Part shown: positions 9,436-16,859 of the stretch, one piece after another
How positions within the stretch are numbered: position 1 is the stretch's first letter
How the letters are laid out: each line of letters opens with the position of its first letter
Assembly: GCA_013821265.1 (NCBI GenBank)
Contig: JACDHD010000020.1
Location: 1-36,500, forward strand
DNA: 36,500 nucleotides
DNA from: Parachlamydiaceae bacterium
GTDB lineage: Bacteria; Chlamydiota; Chlamydiia; Chlamydiales; Parachlamydiaceae
Direction of reading: 5' to 3'
Translations under genes and position numbers: made by a program
Notes under the pieces: generated by a model
Databases searched by the model: none
Told to the model about the DNA's origin: nothing
What the model saw: the letters and a program-made list of their open reading frames with translations, nothing else

Positions 9436-9972
9436 TTACTTTGTTACATTCCCTGCTTCGGTGGCATTGTTCTCTGCTGGCGGTTTCCAAGCAGTGCGCA
9501 AAAGATCCACTTGAGCTAGCAACGGAGCAAACTCTTTTTCATTTTCTTTGGCAAGTCTTTCACATTCATCTAAAGCTTTTAGGCCATTTTCGGCATTACC
9601 CATTCCAAACAGACACTCCGCTGCATAAAAGTGGATAAACGGATTTTCCGGATTTAACTCCGTCAAAAACGCATAGATAATAATCGCGGCAGCATACTCT
9701 TTATTCATCTGATAAGAAGCCGCTAGCCCCAGCCAATGGCGTGGGTCATCTTCCCTCTGCTGCATTAAGAGGCTAAATGTTTGGATAGCCTCTTCGTACT
9801 TGCCTTTTTCATACTGCTGATGCCCTAAGGCGTACAGCTCTTCAATCTGTTCTGCAGAGAGCTTTTCAGTCTCTTCTGCTGCATGTGCTTCACCCTCATG
9901 AGAATGCACCAAGCTGGATAAGTCATCAAAATCATCACATCCAGAGGCATCGTCAAACGCGTGATGTTTCAC
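9436..9972 (-). CDS. LcrH/SycD-family type III secretion chaperone (TPR)
   Basis: The product has 178 residues. After an acidic N-terminus of about 45 residues comes the class II translocator chaperone core: LYALGHQQYEKGKYEEAIQ (TPR1, about 47-80), then WLGLAASYQMNKEYAAAI (TPR2) and PFIHFYAAECLFGMGN (TPR3, about 115-148). The HFYAAECL stretch is characteristic of SycD/LcrH/SicA. Such chaperones bind the hydrophobic translocators in the cytoplasm and prevent premature insertion. The start is a GTG forming a GTGA overlap with the stop of the upstream gene, preceded by AGAGG. Chlamydiae encode at least two homologues (Scc2 and Scc3). Which one this matches is not clear. Strong family call. Confidence 0.88.
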   Translation of the reverse strand: MKHHAFDDASGCDDFDDLSSLVHSHEGEAHAAEETEKLSAEQIEELYALGHQQYEKGKYEEAIQTFSLLMQQREDDPRHWLGLAASYQMNKEYAAAIIIYAFLTELNPENPFIHFYAAECLFGMGNAENGLKALDECERLAKENEKEFAPLLAQVDLLRTAWKPPAENNATEAGNVTK

Positions 9973-10499
9973 TTCGAAATACCTCTTGAGGACTGCATTT
10001 TTGCTTCGTGTAGAGGTTTCAACGTTGCGCGTGCTAACTGATAAGATTCGTAACGTTCGTTTGTTAAGCGATTAATTGTTTGCAGCTGCATGTCGTTGAG
10101 AACGTTTAGGTCGTCTACAGTCATGCGGATGTTATCTACAAGGCGATCACGCTCATCTTTTGTGTACTTAGTCTTGCCGTCCTGAATGTTAACGCCCATC
10201 TCTTTAGCTTTACTCAGCAATTGCTGAAAGTCACCATCTTTAGAGCTGTCAAATTCGCCATTGGCACTAGTCTCGACGTTGATTTTCTTGAGAACGTTGT
10301 GGAGAAAAGTGACTTGGTCTTGGCGCTTTTTAAGATCGGCAAGCTCTTTGTTAGCTTGCTTGCGCAGGGAGTTAAGACGTTCAGTATTAACGAGCAGCAC
10401 TAAGCTTTCTAGCGAGACGTTATCGTAGTTCTTGTTGGCTTCCGCCATGATCTCCTGGATTGCTCCATCACCACCATCTACAGTTACATCATCTGCCAT
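9969..10499 (-). CDS. Coiled-coil protein in the needle-tip (LcrV/PcrV) position of the translocon operon
   Basis: The product has 176 residues from the ATG at 10499, chosen because a GAGGG ribosome site precedes it. A TTG four codons upstream is less likely. It is hydrophilic, has no signal peptide or membrane helix, and is helical: residues about 32-75 form one coiled coil (LNSLRKQANKELADLKKRQ) and residues about 115-165 a second (LVDNIRMTVDDLNVLNDMQL). A small Gly/Asp-rich middle lies between them. First in an operon followed by an LcrH-type chaperone and two hydrophobic proteins, it takes the place of LcrV/PcrV or of EspA-type hydrophilic translocators, which also have paired coiled coils. 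I see no direct match to the chlamydial tip candidate CT584. Role inferred; function unproven. Confidence 0.7.
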   Translation of the reverse strand: MADDVTVDGGDGAIQEIMAEANKNYDNVSLESLVLLVNTERLNSLRKQANKELADLKKRQDQVTFLHNVLKKINVETSANGEFDSSKDGDFQQLLSKAKEMGVNIQDGKTKYTKDERDRLVDNIRMTVDDLNVLNDMQLQTINRLTNERYESYQLARATLKPLHEAKMQSSRGISK

Positions 10500-10539
10500 A
10501 ATTTCCCTCAACTTGAAGTTAATCGTTCATTTGATCCTA

Positions 10540-10568
10540 AGTGTAAACCATTATTCCATTTTTGTAAA
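10540..10568 (-). promoter_or_regulatory. Sigma-70-type promoter of the translocon operon
   Basis: Read on the minus strand, TTTACA (10563-10568) is followed by a 17-nt spacer and TACACT (10540-10545). This would start transcription about 34 nt before the ATG at 10499. Spacing is ideal; the -10 has two mismatches to TATAAT. Prediction from sequence only. Confidence 0.55.
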
Positions 10569-10678
10569 GAAAGTTTTATCTACCAAGTAAAATAAAAATT
10601 TATTTAGTTAGTTTAATGAATTACAGTTTTTTTTAACTAAAACATAAAAATATCACGCAGGAATCAGTGTTCTTTTAT

Positions 10679-10950
10679 TTTTTTACCACCGAGACACAGA
10701 GACACAGAGAAGCACAGAGAGCGATAGGAGGTTTGTTGCTTTTAAGCAAATGGTGTTGGCTTTTTGATATCTTTTTAAAAACCAGCCAAGGCGAAGTTGG
10801 TCTTGCGACAACTTCGCATTTACTTTGCTTCGCAAAAGTATTAACGCTACTGATAAAACTAACTTCTAATATCAAATTTAGATGCTTGTGATTATGGGGG
10901 ACGTATGCAATTCGCTCTCTGTGCTCCTCTGTGTCTCGGTGGTAAAATTT
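10679..10950. mobile_element. MITE-like element, family C, copy 1
   Basis: Terminal inverted repeats of about 36 bp face each other: TTTACCACCGAGACACAGAG at the left (10681 on) and its near-complement at 10913-10947. The interior (10771-10840, CTTTTTAAAAACCAGCCAAG and following, with hairpin-like CTTCGC/GCGAAG parts) matches 22576-22645 in reverse complement. No protein is encoded. The architecture is that of a non-autonomous mobile element, though no transposase partner or target duplication was identified. Confidence 0.75.
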
Positions 10951-11047
10951 GCTTTCTCTCCTTGATTTTATGTTTACCGCTCTCCTTTTGCATTTAATCT
11001 GATCGCCCTTTATCCTTTCCGCAACCTTACAGAAAATTGGAACCTTT

Positions 11048-12400
11048 ATGAAACGGGATACTTGGGGATCGCGCCTCGGCTTTATCTTTGCCGTCGCAGG
11101 TTCAGCAGTCGGATTAGCCAACATTTGGCGTTTTCCCTATATTGTGGGCAAACATGGCGGAGCCGCCTTTATCGTCGTATATCTCATCTGCCTAGCATTG
11201 ATGGGCTTTCCCGTATTCATTTCTGAAATGCTTATTGGTAGAACAGCAAAAAGTAGCCCAACAGGTGCCTTTAGACGTCTCAGTAGATCTTCAGCATGGT
11301 CTAAAGCAGGATCCATGACCATTCTCACAGGCTTTATCGTAAGTTCCTTTTACAGTGCTGTTGCAGGCTGGATTCTAGGCTATCTTGTTGAAGCGACAGT
11401 CGGTAATCTCACTCACTTTCAAAGTACCGAACAAGCCGCAAGCCACTACACCAACCTGATAAACAATCCATGGTGGTGCTGTGCATTTCATTTTTTCTTT
11501 CTTTTAGCGTGCATCGGAGTTCTATACTCCGGAGTGCGCCAAGGGATCGAACGCGGCAGCAAATTCATGATGCCGCTCCTCTTCCTTGTACTTTTTATCC
11601 TGGTGATAAGAGGGCTATTCATGGAAGGTGCAGGAAAGGGATTAGCTTTCCTCTTTACTCCAGATTGGTCTGTACTAACTCCAGCAGCCATTATTGTGGC
11701 AATGGGACAAGCCTTTTTTACCTTGAGCGTAGGGCAGGGGACTCTAGTGACCTATGGTAGCTACCTAAAAGGCGACGAAAACCTAGTCACAAGTAGTTTG
11801 CCGATTGTCTTAATGGACACTCTGGTGTCGATATTATCCGCCATCGCCGTCTTTACCATTGTCTTTTCAGTAGGAATGGAACCCAATTCGGGGCCAGGCT
11901 TAATTTTCCATACACTGCCTTGGGCGTTCAGTCAAATTTCTGGAGGCTATTTCCTTGCCTTGCTATTCTTTCTGCTAGTGGTATTAGCTGCATTGACTTC
12001 AGAAATTTCCGCCCTAGAGCCGAGTATTGCATATCTCATCGATGAACGTGGCTGGAAGCGTAAACCCGCGGTATTAGCGTGTGGCCTAGGAGCTTTCTTA
12101 CTAGGAATTCCGAGTGCTCTTTCCTACAATCTATTGAAAAATTACACTCTATATGGAATGACCTTCTTGGATTTCGTCGATTTTCTTGCGAGCAGCATTT
12201 TAATTCCTCTTGGGGGCCTCTTTGCTGTACTCTTAGTGGGCTGGCGCTGGGGAATACGCAATGCACTGCATGCTCTAAAAGAAGGGGCTGAAACGCTATT
12301 TATACGCTTTCCTGGTATAAAGCATTATTTTTGGTTTTGCATAAAATATAGCGCTCCCGCTTTAATTCTATTTGTCTTCCTTAACGCATTGGTTTCCTAA
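11048..12400 (+). CDS. Sodium:neurotransmitter symporter (NSS/SNF) family amino-acid transporter
   Basis: The 450-residue inner-membrane protein has about 11-12 helices. The N-terminus has the hallmark of the family: WGSRLGFIFAVAGSAVGLAN followed directly by IWRFPY and then GGAAF, the unwound helix 1 that binds sodium and substrate in LeuT. Helix 6 has TLSVGQGTLVTYGSY. Bacterial members such as MhsT, TnaT and LeuT import amino acids with Na+. The substrate cannot be deduced here; uptake of a host-derived amino acid is plausible for an intracellular organism. Chlamydia also has an NSS protein. It is the first gene of a run with ruvB (1 nt gap) and the SpoIID-like gene. Confidence 0.9.
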   Translation: MKRDTWGSRLGFIFAVAGSAVGLANIWRFPYIVGKHGGAAFIVVYLICLALMGFPVFISEMLIGRTAKSSPTGAFRRLSRSSAWSKAGSMTILTGFIVSSFYSAVAGWILGYLVEATVGNLTHFQSTEQAASHYTNLINNPWWCCAFHFFFLLACIGVLYSGVRQGIERGSKFMMPLLFLVLFILVIRGLFMEGAGKGLAFLFTPDWSVLTPAAIIVAMGQAFFTLSVGQGTLVTYGSYLKGDENLVTSSLPIVLMDTLVSILSAIAVFTIVFSVGMEPNSGPGLIFHTLPWAFSQISGGYFLALLFFLLVVLAALTSEISALEPSIAYLIDERGWKRKPAVLACGLGAFLLGIPSALSYNLLKNYTLYGMTFLDFVDFLASSILIPLGGLFAVLLVGWRWGIRNALHALKEGAETLFIRFPGIKHYFWFCIKYSAPALILFVFLNALVS

Positions 12401-12401
12401 C

Positions 12402-13391
12402 ATGTCAAAAAGTTTTATTGAATCTTCTTTATGTCAAACAGATGTCGCTTTTGACGTACCTCTGCGCCCGCAATCCCTATCTGAATTTTCCGGACAAGAT
12501 CAAATTCGAGAACGCTTAGAAGTCCTTATTGGCGCTGCAAAGCAGCGTGGAGAGGTTTTAGGCCATTGCCTGTTTGGCGGCCCCCCAGGGTTAGGAAAAA
12601 CGACCCTCGCCCATATCATCGCAAAAGTGATGGGATCCAACTTGGTTGTGACTTCGGGGCCCGTCATTGAAAAAGCAGGGGATCTCGCTGGAGTCCTCAC
12701 AAACTTGCAAGAAGGCGATATCCTCTTCATCGATGAACTGCATCGTCTAAATCGCACAGTAGAAGAATACCTCTATCCAGCGATGGAAGATTTTGCTCTG
12801 GATCTCATGATCGACAGTGGTCCTAGCGCGCGCAGTGTGCAGGTAAAATTAAATCGGTTTACCCTTGTAGGAGCCACTACGCGTGTCGGACTCATCACAG
12901 CGCCAATGCGCTCCCGTTTTGCCTTCACATGTCGTCTAGACTACTATGAGCCTGCTGTTTTGCAGCAAATTTTACAGAGAACCAGTCGCATTTTAAATCT
13001 CGATATCGACAAGTCTGGCTTAATGGAAATTGCCAACCGCGCTCGAGGTACCCCTCGGATTGCAAATCACCTGTTGCGTTGGGTGCGCGATTTTGCTCAA
13101 ATGCGCGCTGCAGGTGGAAAAGTGGATAAACAGGTTGTAGAACAAGCGTTAGCCCTATTGGCAATTGATGAAAAGGGCTTAGATGAAATGGATAAACGCA
13201 TTTTGTCTGTGATTATCGATCACTACAATGGAGGTCCTGTAGGACTCAATACAATTGCTGTTGCTGTCGGTGAAGAGGGTTCAACCATCGAAGAGGTGTA
13301 TGAGCCCTACTTGATTATGCAAGGATTATTAAAGCGCACGCCTCGTGGAAGAGAAACCACAGTGCTTGCGCATCAACACATGAATCGTTAA
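12402..13391 (+). CDS. ruvB: Holliday junction branch migration ATPase RuvB
   Basis: The 329-residue RuvB is a hexameric motor that drives branch migration with RuvA. Signatures are Walker A GGPPGLGKTT at 59-68, Walker B ILFIDELHRL around 107-116, sensor 1 GATTR at 157-161, the arginine-finger region MRSRF at 169-173, and a C-terminal winged helix (GGPVGLNTIAVAVGE, TPRGRETT). The ATG at 12402 gives the normal N-terminus. The TTG at 12372 would extend it into the upstream gene. There is 1 nt between the symporter stop and this ATG and no clear ribosome site, suggesting termination-reinitiation coupling. Strong call. Confidence 0.97.
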   Translation: MSKSFIESSLCQTDVAFDVPLRPQSLSEFSGQDQIRERLEVLIGAAKQRGEVLGHCLFGGPPGLGKTTLAHIIAKVMGSNLVVTSGPVIEKAGDLAGVLTNLQEGDILFIDELHRLNRTVEEYLYPAMEDFALDLMIDSGPSARSVQVKLNRFTLVGATTRVGLITAPMRSRFAFTCRLDYYEPAVLQQILQRTSRILNLDIDKSGLMEIANRARGTPRIANHLLRWVRDFAQMRAAGGKVDKQVVEQALALLAIDEKGLDEMDKRILSVIIDHYNGGPVGLNTIAVAVGEEGSTIEEVYEPYLIMQGLLKRTPRGRETTVLAHQHMNR

Positions 13392-13403
13392 AGAGGTAAA
13401 AAA

Positions 13404-14234
13404 ATGATAACACGTATGCTAACACTTTTGCTGGCTGTAATGCCCGTTGTGGCATCGCTAAACGCAGGAATTTTAGACTCCTGGGGAAAAAAAACAAGAG
13501 AACAACCTCCAATTATTGGAGTGCTCATTGCCTACGACCGTCCTGGAGTAGTACTTGAAGTGAAGGGGAAATACCGCTTATATGATCCTAAGGATCTCAG
13601 CTTCATCAGCACGCGTTTCATCGGCAAACGCAAATTCATTCAAGCTGTAAATGACGGATTGAAATGGGGAGAAGAATTTCCAGACCTACATCAATTGTTG
13701 ATTGTACCTGATCATCAAAACATCACGACAATTGCCGACGGCATTGAATACCGTGGATCTATGTACATTTACGATGTGCAGGGAGCTTTAGGGATTGTTA
13801 ATGAAGTAGATATTGAAGATTACATCCGTTCCATTTTGGCAGCTCAGCCAAGCACTTTACCAGAAGAAGTACTGGCTGCAATCGCCATTGCTGCACGTAC
13901 AAATGCTTACTACTACGCTTATAATCCAAAAACACCGTTTTGGGCTGTTGATGGCACTCAAGAAGCTTACCGCGGATTTGCTGTGACAAATCCTAGTAGT
14001 CCGATTGAGAAGGCGATTACTGCCACAAGATACTTGATCATGAGCAAAAACAAAGATGCCTCAAATCCGGCACCTTTTGCAGCGCAGTTTAGTTCTGCAG
14101 GAACAGCTGGTTCTAAGATCAATTTGGATCAGGCTGTGGAGATGGCCAAGAGGGGAGAACATGCGGCACGCATACTTGAGCAGGCATATCCTAGCACAAA
14201 TATCTTGTTGATGCACTACACCCAAGCGGGTTAG
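13404..14234 (+). CDS. SpoIID-like protein with substituted catalytic glutamate
   Basis: The product has 276 residues with an N-terminal signal peptide (about 1-21). The SpoIID/LytB fold is visible at about residues 120-230: EVDIEDYIRSIL, then LPEEVLAAIAIAARTNAYYYA and a late FSSAGTAGS. SpoIID is a lytic transglycosylase that cuts peptidoglycan denuded of stem peptides, and chlamydial homologues are linked to peptidoglycan at division. In the canonical motif, a Glu (Y..V...EMP) eight residues after the Tyr is catalytic. Here that position reads Gln (YIRSILAAQPS). It may be inactive or may act differently. AGAGGT precedes the ATG, 12 nt after ruvB. Family certain, activity doubtful. Confidence 0.85.
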   Translation: MITRMLTLLLAVMPVVASLNAGILDSWGKKTREQPPIIGVLIAYDRPGVVLEVKGKYRLYDPKDLSFISTRFIGKRKFIQAVNDGLKWGEEFPDLHQLLIVPDHQNITTIADGIEYRGSMYIYDVQGALGIVNEVDIEDYIRSILAAQPSTLPEEVLAAIAIAARTNAYYYAYNPKTPFWAVDGTQEAYRGFAVTNPSSPIEKAITATRYLIMSKNKDASNPAPFAAQFSSAGTAGSKINLDQAVEMAKRGEHAARILEQAYPSTNILLMHYTQAG

Positions 14235-14379
14235 TCCTTGCCCTTTTTGGAGTGCGGTGGCTTGCCACCGCTTTCAAAGGGGTCGGCTTGCCGGCCCCAT
14301 TCACAGTTGGTCGTGACATCGGCAAGCCGATGTTTATGAAAGCGGTGGCAAGCCACCGCACTCCAAAAAGGAAAGGACT
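14234..14379. repeat. Repeat family A modular hairpin, full-length copy
   Basis: The entire gap between the convergent ends of the SpoIID-like gene and uvrC is one inverted repeat, beginning AGTCCTTGCCC and ending AAAGGACT. Each arm is made of hairpins: GCGGTGG-CTTG-CCACCGC, GGTCGG-CTTG-CCGGCC, ACATCGG-CAAG-CCGATGT and GCGGTGG-CAAG-CCACCGC. Flanking T and A runs make it a plausible bidirectional terminator (inference). It is the longest copy. Confidence 0.9.
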
Positions 14380-16215
14380 TCAGGTCCCTTCCCCCTTCGC
14401 GAAATACTGTAGTAACGCTTCCACATTTGCCTTTGAAATACCTTTAACCTCCAAAATCTGTTCTGCAGTAGCCTCACTCAGCTTTTTGACGCTACCAAAA
14501 TGACGCAATAAACTACGCAGTTTTACAGGACCAATTCCCGGTACCTCTTCCAAAGCACTCTTTAATGTCTGTTTATTGCGCCGTTGGCGATGAAACGTAA
14601 TCGCAAAGCGATGTGCCTCATCGCGAATTTGCTGTAGCAAGAACAGTACCGCAGAATGGCGTTTCAGCGGAATCGGATCACGCACATTAGGCAAAAATAC
14701 CTGTTCGATCGTCATGCCTTTATCGTGGCGCCCCTGCTCTTTTGCAACTGCAATGATATCTACAGTGATAATGTTTAATCGTGCAAACACTTTAACAGCC
14801 ACATTCAAATGCCCCTTTCCTCCGTCGATAACAACCAGGTCAGGAAGATCGTTTTCATCCCGAGCACGTTCAAAACGACGTGTGAGAACCTCTTCCATCG
14901 TTGCATAGTCGTCTGGAGAACTCACAGACTTGATTTTATACTTGCGATACCGCTTTTTGTCCTTTGATCCTTCTGTAAAGACAACTAGAGCAGAAACAGG
15001 TTCGGTTCCACTGATATTGGAGTTGTCAAAGCACTCAATGCGTTTCGGATATTGATTTAAGCGCAGCACTTCCTGCATTTCCAGCAAAGTGCGTTCTCTA
15101 ATAGCTTGTAGATCTTTTTTCTGCTTGAATGTCGCTTCAGCATTGAGGTAAGCCATGTCCAACAGAGCTCTCTTATCACCCCTCTGAGGTTGGTAAACGC
15201 GCATTTTCTTGGATCGATTGGCAGATAAAATTTCAGCAATAACCTCTTCGTCAGGCAAATCGATAGGCAATAAAATTTCATCAGGCATTTCCATATGAGG
15301 GTCGTATTCTTGCATCAAAAAGGAAGAAAGTAATTCGCGATCATCTTCAGCAATATTCGTGAAATTGTAATTGCGAGAGCCCATCAGCTTGCCCTCTCTA
15401 AATACCAGCAAGACTATAATGACCTCTACAGCCTGACGATAAACGGCAATGACATCGGCGTCCCCACCCAACGGCTTATTAACATGCTGTCCTTCTAGAG
15501 TGCCTTCAATTTGTCGAATTAATCGCAAAACAGCGTTAGCCTTCTCAAACTCCAACTCATTTGCATGCTGCGCCATCTCCTCATAGAGCTCGCGCAAAAT
15601 CTCCTTATCTTGTCCTCGCAAGAAACGAATGACCTTATTGACGAGGAGGTCGTACTCTTCTTTGCTGCATTTATCCACACAAGGCGCAATGCACCGTTTC
15701 ATATCGTATAAGATGCATGGACGAGTGCGGCGAACAAGTTCTTGATCTGAACATTGTCTTAAAGGGAAAACGCGATGGATGAGGTCTAATGTCATGCGCG
15801 CAGCATGCGCACTGGTGTAAGGGCCAAAATAGAGCCCATCAGCCTCTGGTTTGCCCTTATAGCGCACCAATTGCACCATTGGCCATTTGTGTCGATTATT
15901 GACCTTCAGAGCGATATAAGTCTTATCGTCCTTCAATAGCGCGTTGTATTTAGGCTGATGCTGTTTGATGAGGGTGTTTTCAAGTAGTAACGCCTCTTTT
16001 TCAGAGGTTACCACAATCGTTTCAATATCTGTAACTTTGGCAACGAGAAGGGGAATAATGAGGCGGCCATCTCCTCCGCTGACGAAATACTGACGCACGC
16101 GTTGGCGCAGGTTATTTGCTTTACCGACATAGAGGACTGTGCCGTTTTGATTTTTCATCAAATAGACACCGGGCTGTGTCGGCAATTTATCTAGATTGAG
16201 AGGGTCAAAAGGCAT
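14380..16215 (-). CDS. uvrC: UvrABC system subunit C, excision endonuclease
   Basis: The 611-residue UvrC makes the two incisions flanking a DNA lesion after UvrA/UvrB loading. The GIY-YIG nuclease is at the start (PGVYLMK at 15-21, VLYVGKANNLRQRV near 27-40). A Cys-rich patch lies at about 165-185 (RPCILYDMKRCIAPCVDKC), and a UVR motif for UvrB contact near 205-240. An RNase H-like C-terminal nuclease (CFDNSNISG, LVVIDGGKGHL, HRFAITFHR) and a helix-hairpin-helix pair (EVPGIGPVKLRSLLRHFGS, VKGISKANVEALL) follow. All elements are present. Paired with uvrA in the same window but not in one operon. Confidence 0.97.
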   Translation of the reverse strand: MPFDPLNLDKLPTQPGVYLMKNQNGTVLYVGKANNLRQRVRQYFVSGGDGRLIIPLLVAKVTDIETIVVTSEKEALLLENTLIKQHQPKYNALLKDDKTYIALKVNNRHKWPMVQLVRYKGKPEADGLYFGPYTSAHAARMTLDLIHRVFPLRQCSDQELVRRTRPCILYDMKRCIAPCVDKCSKEEYDLLVNKVIRFLRGQDKEILRELYEEMAQHANELEFEKANAVLRLIRQIEGTLEGQHVNKPLGGDADVIAVYRQAVEVIIVLLVFREGKLMGSRNYNFTNIAEDDRELLSSFLMQEYDPHMEMPDEILLPIDLPDEEVIAEILSANRSKKMRVYQPQRGDKRALLDMAYLNAEATFKQKKDLQAIRERTLLEMQEVLRLNQYPKRIECFDNSNISGTEPVSALVVFTEGSKDKKRYRKYKIKSVSSPDDYATMEEVLTRRFERARDENDLPDLVVIDGGKGHLNVAVKVFARLNIITVDIIAVAKEQGRHDKGMTIEQVFLPNVRDPIPLKRHSAVLFLLQQIRDEAHRFAITFHRQRRNKQTLKSALEEVPGIGPVKLRSLLRHFGSVKKLSEATAEQILEVKGISKANVEALLQYFAKGEGT

Positions 16216-16225
16216 AAGTTTTGAA

Positions 16226-16441
16226 TCGCCCTAAAGGGCTCTATTTTTTTTACGATCTTTCCCACAGTTCCCTTTGGTCACTGTGGGCTATAATGAGAGT
16301 CGCTTTCGCTGCGCTCAAGCTCTAACAACAGAGATATTTTCTAAAGTCCGAGCGAAGCGAGGACGCCTCCCAATAATAGCCCACAGTGACCGAAGGGAAC
16401 TGTGGGACAACCGTCCCAAAGAGCAGAGCCCTTTAGGGCGA
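16226..16441. repeat. Nested palindrome, repeat family E
   Basis: Outer arms TCGCCCTAAAGGGCTCT (16226-16242) and AGAGCCCTTTAGGGCGA (16425-16441) are perfectly complementary. Inner arms at 16261-16291 and 16376-16407 are near-perfect complements, and each also folds alone (CCCACAGT...ACTGTGGG). The centre holds GAGCGAAGCGAGGA-type sequence. It occupies the gap between the small hypothetical gene and uvrC, both on the minus strand. Confidence 0.85.
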
Positions 16442-16459
16442 CTCGAATACTAAATTACC

Positions 16460-16690
16460 TTATTCAGGTTTTTTTGAAGGAGGGGTTTTTGAGGCTTTGA
16501 TGGCAGAAGGAGCTTTTCCTTCTTTATTAGACTCTTGTATACGTGAGAGATCTTCGTTAAATTTTTTCCGGATGTCATCCCACAATCTCTTAGTCGATTG
16601 CTCTGTGGAAGAAGGGTTAGGGGAACCAATGCTCTTCGATGTCTGCTGGCTAACTGCCGGATTAACGGGTTTTGTGAACTCTGTATCCAT
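16460..16690 (-). CDS. Small hypothetical protein, Ser/Pro/Lys-rich
   Basis: The product has 76 residues with no recognised domain. It is polar throughout, rich in Ser, Pro and Lys, and has a short helical part in the middle (LWDDIRKKFNEDLSRIQE). The C-terminus is a Lys/Pro tail. The ATG at 16690 follows an AAGGA ribosome site at normal spacing, favouring this frame over an overlapping ORF on the same strand (16450-16716). No signal peptide or membrane segment. A secreted or DNA-associated role cannot be judged. Moderate support as a real gene. Confidence 0.5.
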   Translation of the reverse strand: MDTEFTKPVNPAVSQQTSKSIGSPNPSSTEQSTKRLWDDIRKKFNEDLSRIQESNKEGKAPSAIKASKTPPSKKPE

Positions 16691-16796
16691 AATTCCTTAT
16701 ATATCCTAGATCTCACATTTAGTCATGCTTCAATTATACATTAAATTCTCCAAAAAAAGCAAAACAAAAATCAGTATTAAAAAAATAAAAACAATG

Positions 16797-16836
16797 TTGA
16801 CTTATTATAAAATAATAATTATAATTAAAGTATAAT
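16797..16836 (+). promoter_or_regulatory. Near-consensus sigma-70/sigma-66 promoter
   Basis: TTGACT at 16797-16802, a 17-nt spacer and TATAAT at 16820-16825. A second TATAAT occurs at 16831-16836. The predicted start, about 16832, leaves a leader of some 28 nt before the ATG at 16860. The region is almost entirely A/T. This is the best promoter in the window, one mismatch from consensus, and predicts strong expression of the following membrane protein. Confidence 0.75.
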
Positions 16837-16859
16837 TTACTATTTTAGGCGGTAAAAAC

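Larger units (their letters stand above)
10500..11047. other. 548-bp intergenic with promoter and a MITE-like element
   Basis: This gap separates the divergent translocon operon and symporter operon. It contains the minus-strand promoter at 10540-10568, AT-rich DNA to 10678, and a family C element at 10679-10950. The 100 bp before the symporter ATG show no repeat. Short ORFs here are translations of the repeat arms. Confidence 0.7.

Noticed and set aside
10679-10950. CRISPR-like array suggested by repeated CACAGAG units
   Set aside because: The units are inverted, not direct, and there are no regular spacers and no cas genes.
10667-11124. Small ORFs on both strands upstream of the symporter (74 and 149 codons)
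   Set aside because: They translate the CACAGAG arms (TETQRHRE, LCASLCLCVSV), well-known repeat artefacts, and the minus-strand one overlaps the symporter start.
12372-12401. Longer RuvB N-terminus from TTG at 12372
   Set aside because: It would overlap the symporter by 29 bp. The ATG at 12402 gives the expected RuvB length and N-terminal sequence.
16450-16716. 88-codon minus-strand ORF overlapping the small hypothetical gene
   Set aside because: The alternative frame (ATG 16690) has a ribosome site and a more protein-like composition; this one does not.
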